Origin: JBDSTZ01 sp039927975
GTDB lineage: Bacteria; Pseudomonadota; Gammaproteobacteria; Burkholderiales; Burkholderiaceae_D
DNA: 6,562 nucleotides
Assembly: GCA_039927975.1 (NCBI GenBank)
Contig: JBDSTZ010000225.1
Coordinates: 1 to 6,562, forward strand
Reading direction: 5' to 3'
Shown here: piece after piece, positions 5,301 to 6,562 of the stretch
Position numbering within the stretch: position 1 is the stretch's first letter
Layout of the letters: each line of letters begins with the position of its first letter
Program-made: the position numbers and the translations under genes
The notes under the pieces: generated by a model
The model's database searches: none
Seen by the model: only the letters and a program-made list of their open reading frames with translations
Told to the model about the DNA's origin: nothing

Positions 5301-6562
5301 TGAAGGCCGGCGGGGTCAGCAAGGTGCTGGCCTTGACGTTGATATGGTCGACGTCGACCGTGGTGCCGTTGCCGGAAAACGTCAGCGGCATGAAGTCGTT
5401 CACATTGCCCGGCAGGATCACGTAGCGCCACTGGCCATGGGTGTCGGGCAGCGCGTAGCTGGTGCCGTACAGATCCATCGACGCCATGCCATTGGTGCGC
5501 ACCCGCAGCGCGTAATACGTCGCGCCATAGCCGTAGCCGAACACGGCGATCTTGCGGCCTTCCGGCGTCGCGCTCAACCGCACATAGGAAGCGGCCGGGT
5601 CGCGCACGACTACGCCCTGCGAGTCGAGCAGGTTGACGCGGTCTTCCACTTCGCGGGTCGGATCGACGAGCGGATTCACCAGGTTGCTGGCGCCCTCGCC
5701 TTCGCCCGCCTCTTTCGGGATGGCGATCCAGTAGTCGCCGCCGCCATCGACGCCGTCCCAGCTGTAGCCGGTGCGCGCCTTGAAAAACTTGGTGAAATTG
5801 GGCGCGCGCTGGGCCATGTCGACGCCGCGCGCGTACTGGTAGTAGTAGTACAGTTCCCAGGTGTTCTGCGTGTCCCTGCCGCGATAGCTGCCCGAAACGG
5901 TCTTGTAGACGATCGTCGGGTTGCCCGCCGCATCGGTGTGGGCGGCGGTCGGCACCCAGGGAATCTCGTAGCCGGTCATGAACGAGCCGAACTGTTCGGC
6001 GGCGTCGAGGATGCGGTCGCCGAGGAATTCATAGGGGCCGACCGCGTCGGCGGCGCTCGAGACGGTGCCTTCGACCGGATCGACCTTGGTGCCCTGCCCC
6101 ATGATCAGGCGCGCGAGGATTTCCGCGTTGGTCAGGTCGCCGGCGCCGTGGGCCTGGTCGCGCCCCATCTCGACGTGCTGGACGCGCGGCGTGACGGTCT
6201 CGCCGCTCAGGTCGTCGCGGGTCACCAGGCGGAACAGTTGTTTGATCGAGCCGGTCTGTCCCTGGTCGAGCGCGCTCTTGTTGACGGTGAACCACTCGAC
6301 GGTCTTGTTGTACTCGTCGCGGTTTTCCGCGAAGATGGCGCCCGACATGGCCGCGATCGTCGTGTACAAGTGCTGGTTCATGAAGCGGCAGTCGCAACTG
6401 TTAAAGGTCTGCACCACCGGCAACACCAGGTTGGCGGTGAACATCGCCGTGTCGGCGTCGGTCCACGCCAGCGCCGGGGTCTGGGTGCTGGTGTAGCGCA
6501 GCAGTTCGGCCGCGCCCACCATGCGGCTCAGGGGAATGCCGGTGTGGATGTGGGCGTCGGTG
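2317..6562 (-). CDS. Large modular alginate-lyase-like/discoidin/Ig-domain protein, C-terminal part (cut by right edge)
   Basis: Probable secreted polysaccharide-binding and -cleaving protein; the substrate is unknown. The frame is open past the right edge (at least 1,414 codons), so the signal peptide and beginning are missing; residues are numbered from the internal Met codon at 6522. Residues 1 to about 275 look like an alpha/alpha-toroid of the alginate-lyase/heparinase superfamily: MNQH (48-51) resembles the Asn-x-His motif of toroid lyases, HVEMGRDQAH (116-125) the E-x-GRDQ-x-H motif of 'alginate lyase family' proteins, and an aromatic stretch with YYYY (225-228) follows. Then come a beta-sandwich (about 285-400), a He_PIG/cadherin-like Ig domain (404-494, LPPGATF at 448), a helical linker, a discoidin-like domain (568-701), two Ig+discoidin units (709-950, 957-1206), an Ig-like domain with SYYKVDGG and HTVSYWSVDQAGN (about 1212-1299) and a terminal beta-sandwich (1300-1401). 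There is no PEP-CTERM signal of its own. Catalytic activity is inferred, not shown. Confidence 0.9.
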   Translation of the reverse strand, partial: TDAHIHTGIPLSRMVGAAELLRYTSTQTPALAWTDADTAMFTANLVLPVVQTFNSCDCRFMNQHLYTTIAAMSGAIFAENRDEYNKTVEWFTVNKSALDQGQTGSIKQLFRLVTRDDLSGETVTPRVQHVEMGRDQAHGAGDLTNAEILARLIMGQGTKVDPVEGTVSSAADAVGPYEFLGDRILDAAEQFGSFMTGYEIPWVPTAAHTDAAGNPTIVYKTVSGSYRGRDTQNTWELYYYYQYARGVDMAQRAPNFTKFFKARTGYSWDGVDGGGDYWIAIPKEAGEGEGASNLVNPLVDPTREVEDRVNLLDSQGVVVRDPAASYVRLSATPEGRKIAVFGYGYGATYYALRVRTNGMASMDLYGTSYALPDTHGQWRYVILPGNVNDFMPLTFSGNGTTVDVDHINVKASTLLTPPAFSMGAADQTFYSYAGTTQTSNLDFSATDPGAGESLSYEVEQLPPGATFNAATGAFSWKPAQAGTFSFFVEVSDGTTVTVKKVTFVVDADRQAAVGRASAPYKAGTAYVESTLPAYNAAYADMMSVIGSASDDVYFQKLATLRSAAAGLREVNPLLADGSLDFSNMLVSSDLGSPPSVLVDNNQDSATGFGPNLTFTMDFGPNFKISANDFKTRTINAFPERTGGVAMFGSNDKENWTRLTPGLSIRTDAMQDMPVADELKNAQFRFLRMQMIDPYVPPYQPVAILQMSELRIFGTRYPTLNKIATVGLASPQALRSRVINGDTVKLNFVSTEPINSVVATIQGQPATVTTTDNLNWTANWVVSAAAPAGKVNFVLNYKTAAGVNAEPAIFTTDNSALNISDQSNLINNVTSIASVTDSNGRNAVDATSTANLLFDANLVSVPDYRLNGSGNGSWVEFDFRNGGTVNLSRVEMIARQDQYASRINGAIVQGSNDNSTWDNITNAAGNTVEWQTLTVANPTPYRYLRVINGNQWFGNMAELRLYGVTKSSLQIASASLSTTQTLSPAVSQNKRIVPGAPVTLKFVAKAPINAVAVTIAGQAAAVTTTDNINFTATATVPQGAAPGNVGYTVNYKQQDGTAGFPNTATTDGSGLYLVDEADLIRNVTTVATLIDSSTGRTAATTKAIVDSLFDSNIGSASDFRLGSSSCVGGYVVFDFKNGNQVNLSSIELLARQDQLGRAKGIVFQGSNDGTTFTNLTNQAAGIADWQTFAVGSAVPYRYVRIINANSWCGNMAEVRLHGSLHAADVAAPVTTATTNPAMPASGWFKGDVTVNLAAVDASGATSYYKVDGGAQQSGGAVALSAKGSHTVSYWSVDQAGNVEAARTLAINIGPVDLGASVQMTQKSATLNRATGKYTGGVIITNTSGAPLEGPLKLKLSNMASGLVLDNATGVDGSGAPYVGLSGVLAAGASVTVNLVFSNPNRVPIGYATQFFRGDL
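2905..3654 (-). repeat. Second Ig-like + discoidin unit of the large protein
   Basis: Residues 957-1206 repeat the module at 709-950. Shared stretches include APINAVAVTIAGQ, AVTTTDNINF, LIRNVTTVA, LARQDQ, QGSNDGTTF, WQTF, PYRYVRIIN and GNMAEVRLHG. The first half is an Ig-like beta-sandwich; the second matches F5/8 type C (discoidin) domains, which usually bind glycans. Matching positions are offset by 765-768 nt, so the unit is about 255 aa. Unlike the first copy, it contains a Cys pair (SSSCVGG and SWCGNM) that could form a disulfide. Confidence 0.85.
3673..4398 (-). repeat. First Ig-like + discoidin unit of the large protein
   Basis: Residues 709-950 form an Ig-like domain (EPINSVVATIQGQ, ATVTTTDNLNW) followed by a discoidin domain (FDFRNGGTVNLS, ARQDQ, QGSNDNSTW, PYRYLRVIN, GNMAELRLYG). 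It aligns along its whole length with the unit at 957-1206, at a clearly diverged level, indicating an old internal duplication. This copy lacks the Cys pair of the second. It probably extends the protein and adds glycan-binding sites. Confidence 0.85.
4420..4821 (-). other. Discoidin-like domain 1 of the large protein
   Basis: Residues 568-701 have the discoidin pattern: VLVDNNQDSATGFGPN near the start, TFTMDFGPNFKIS for the core strand, AMFGSNDKENWTRLTPG for the F-GSNDxxxW-xL motif, FRFLRM and a closing LRIFGT. It is more divergent than the two downstream discoidin domains and is preceded by a helical linker and the He_PIG-like domain rather than by the duplicated Ig module. The likely role is carbohydrate binding. 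Confidence 0.7.
5698..6562 (-). other. Alpha/alpha-toroid lyase-like domain of the large protein (partial)
   Basis: This is the visible part of the presumed catalytic domain. Upstream of the Met at 6522 the frame reads TDAHIHTGIPLSR, so the domain starts outside the window. Candidate active-site residues by analogy with toroid polysaccharide lyases are N49 and H51 (MNQH, about 6370-6378), E118, R121, D122 and H125 (HVEMGRDQAH, about 6148-6177) and Y213/R214/R216 (SYRGRD). These assignments rest on motif resemblance only. The domain ends near GGGDYWIAIP before a Glu/Gly-rich linker. It could instead be a non-catalytic relative. Confidence 0.6.

Noticed and set aside
6520..6522. ATG at 6522 as the true start of the large gene
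   Set aside because: The frame stays open to the edge and reads TDAHIHTGIPLSR, which looks like part of the same domain. No signal peptide follows 6522.
1..6562. Exosortase, TonB-dependent receptor, sugar regulator, CRISPR array, transposon or tRNA
   Set aside because: None was found. All long real frames are accounted for by three genes, and no direct-repeat array or terminal inverted repeats were seen.

Overview
The window is GC-rich and carries three genes, all on the minus strand. The gene families, a PEP-CTERM protein with a betaproteobacterial look and secreted modular carbohydrate-active proteins, suggest a soil or plant-associated betaproteobacterium of the Oxalobacteraceae (Massilia/Duganella type). 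That placement is inferred from family recognition and base composition only; there is no rRNA or other taxonomic marker here.

In transcription order, from high to low coordinates: (1) 6562-2317 is the 3' part of a very large secreted-type modular protein, open at the right edge. It has an alpha/alpha-toroid domain resembling alginate-lyase-type polysaccharide lyases, a beta-sandwich, a He_PIG/cadherin-like Ig domain, a discoidin-like domain, two tandem copies of an Ig-like plus discoidin unit, an Ig-like 'chitobiase/OmpL47' type domain and a C-terminal beta-sandwich. (2) 2306-1641 is a short PEP-CTERM protein. Its Shine-Dalgarno sequence overlaps the stop codon of the large gene, so the two are almost certainly one operon and probably translationally coupled. 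(3) A 393-bp gap (1640-1248) holds a textbook rho-independent terminator for that operon at 1423-1398, followed by an AT-rich patch and short palindromes that probably form the promoter region of the next gene. (4) 1247-1 is the 5' 415 codons of a secreted GH97 glycoside hydrolase (alpha-glucosidase/alpha-galactosidase family), cut by the left edge.

Together the region reads as a small polysaccharide-utilisation or matrix-processing locus. A modular lyase-like protein would bind and cut a uronic-acid or other anionic polysaccharide outside the cell. GH97 would release monosaccharides in the periplasm. The PEP-CTERM protein would be processed by an exosortase encoded elsewhere and placed at the surface or in the exopolysaccharide matrix. 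The substrate cannot be read from the sequence. Nothing mobile, no RNA gene and no CRISPR array is visible.
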